From the NCBI GenBank assembly GCA_003562535.1, contig PWUP01000220.1, forward strand, positions 1 to 5,792: 5,792 bases of DNA, in the 5' to 3' direction. This DNA comes from Gammaproteobacteria bacterium. Its GTDB lineage: Bacteria > Pseudomonadota > Gammaproteobacteria > Competibacterales > Competibacteraceae. The notes beneath the pieces were generated by a model that was not told where the DNA came from, made no database searches, and worked only from the letters and a program-made list of their open reading frames with translations. This document shows positions 5,150 through 5,792 of this stretch, piece after piece (position 1 is the stretch's first letter; the number at the start of each line of letters is the position of its first letter). A program made the position numbers and the translations under genes.

Positions 5150-5153
5150 CTCC
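5150..5153 (-). promoter_or_regulatory. Ribosome binding site that decides the lipoprotein start
   Basis: The minus strand reads GGAG, 6 nt before the ATG at 5141-5143. The ATG at 5153-5155, four codons upstream, overlaps this site and has no Shine-Dalgarno of its own, so the downstream ATG is preferred. Confidence 0.6.
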
Positions 5154-5162
5154 ATCCAGTAA

Positions 5163-5792
5163 TTAAATCTGACTCAAATACGCGCTCAGATAGTCGGCAA
5201 ACGGGGGCTGCTCAGCCGTCTCCCAAGCGCGCTGTTCCGCGAGTGATTGCTCAACCAAAGACTGCAAGTGCTGCGCCCGATTGACTGCCAAGCGGGTTGA
5301 GCGAAACTGCTGAGCATAGTCCGCAGAACGGCCATGAGCAAAATGATAGAAACCGACGCCCTCTGCCCGCATGGCGGTCAACACCCGTGCGGACGGGGTA
5401 CGGTCCGAATCGCGCAGGGCTTCAATCTGGGTATGCAGCGACTGAGTATACGCCGCACTGTCGTAAGCTTGATCAAGCTGCTCACACACCCCCTGCAAAG
5501 TGCCACATAGCTCCAACCCCCAGTCTTTAAGACAGCGTTCTTTACCCGCTTGCTGCAAACATAAACCCGGTTTGCGACCTTGGCGCGCGGTGAGAAGCTG
5601 ATTATGACTGATTTCCGCGTGCTCGGATTTGCTAATCATTGGGCTATTTTGCAATAAACAAAACACCAAGAACGCTTCCATAAAACGCACTTGGGGTTCA
5701 TTCAGCCCTATCGGACTGAACACATCAATATCACTGGAGCGCAGTTCCACATAAGCCACACCGCGCCGCTGCAACGCCAACAGCGGTCGCTC
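5163..5792 (-). CDS. gshA: Glutamate-cysteine ligase, class 1 (E. coli type), C-terminal part; runs off the window edge
   Basis: The last 209 residues of gamma-glutamylcysteine synthetase, the ATP-dependent first step of glutathione synthesis in the cytoplasm. The visible part opens with ERPLLALQRRGVAYVELRS, then DIDVFSPIGLNEPQVRF and GRKPGL. These align with E. coli GshA segments IEYIEVRSLDINPFSPIG, VDEQQVRF and GRKPGL, and the end (PPFADYLSAYLSQI) matches EPFAVWLEKHA. The E. coli enzyme has about 518 residues, so roughly the first 300 lie beyond the window. The frame is open to the edge; an internal TTG at 5778-5780 is not a start. The C-terminal half diverges from E. coli, as usual in this family, and the terminus is natural. 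It is the most upstream gene visible of the minus-strand cluster, and the lipoprotein gene follows after 19 nt. Confidence 0.95.
   Translation of the reverse strand, partial: ERPLLALQRRGVAYVELRSSDIDVFSPIGLNEPQVRFMEAFLVFCLLQNSPMISKSEHAEISHNQLLTARQGRKPGLCLQQAGKERCLKDWGLELCGTLQGVCEQLDQAYDSAAYTQSLHTQIEALRDSDRTPSARVLTAMRAEGVGFYHFAHGRSADYAQQFRSTRLAVNRAQHLQSLVEQSLAEQRAWETAEQPPFADYLSAYLSQI

Noticed and set aside
5466..5479. Perfect 14-bp palindrome agcttgatcaagct
   Set aside because: It lies inside gshA, encodes ordinary residues (LDQAY), has no second copy and no spacing typical of an operator; probably chance.
2797..5530. Plus-strand open frames at 2797-3066, 3955-4215, 4708-4947 and 5297-5530
   Set aside because: They lie antisense to the regulator, kinase, lipoprotein and gshA genes and have no recognisable content.
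5163..5780. gshA-like frame as a complete short gene starting at the TTG at 5780
   Set aside because: Homology continues in frame to the window edge (ERPLLALQ), so the gene is cut by the window, not short.

Overview
The window looks like chromosomal DNA of a gammaproteobacterium of moderate GC. The clearest lineage marker is the E. coli-type (class 1) glutamate-cysteine ligase at the right edge. Tandem-domain Usp, FixL/FixJ-type regulators, a DCC-family protein and a REP-associated transposase fit the same group. No genus can be named safely. Every gene I support is on the minus strand, so the biological order runs from the right edge (5792) to the left edge (1).

Right part (5792 to about 2475): the 3' end of gshA; a small unrecognised lipoprotein; a soluble PAS-type histidine kinase; a FixJ/LuxR-type response regulator whose start overlaps the kinase stop; a receiver-only protein with the phospho-acceptor Asp replaced by Glu; and a tandem-domain universal stress protein. 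Spacing is tight (19 nt, 28 nt, overlap, 85 nt, 56 nt), so most of this could be one transcript. The 85-nt gap before the receiver-only gene carries an FNR/ANR-like site. Together it reads as a soluble redox- or energy-responsive phosphorelay next to glutathione synthesis, with a stress protein as possible output; that physiological reading is inference.

Middle part (about 720 to 1646): a REP-associated tyrosine transposase (RAYT, Y1/HUH type) flanked on both sides by palindromic REP/BIME repeats. Its reading frame is open through the repeats on both sides, and its only ordinary start codon lies upstream of the repeats, 3 nt after the uspA stop.

Left part (727 to 1): a short DCC-family thiol oxidoreductase-like gene whose start overlaps the RAYT stop, followed directly and in the same frame by a TenA (thiaminase II) fragment lacking its N-terminal part. 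This looks like a deletion junction or an assembly join.

The most unusual points are the Glu-substituted receiver beside a canonical FixJ, the RAYT that can only be translated through REP repeats, the paired base changes among three REP hairpin types, and the in-frame DCC/TenA junction. I see no CRISPR array, tRNA, rRNA or phage genes.
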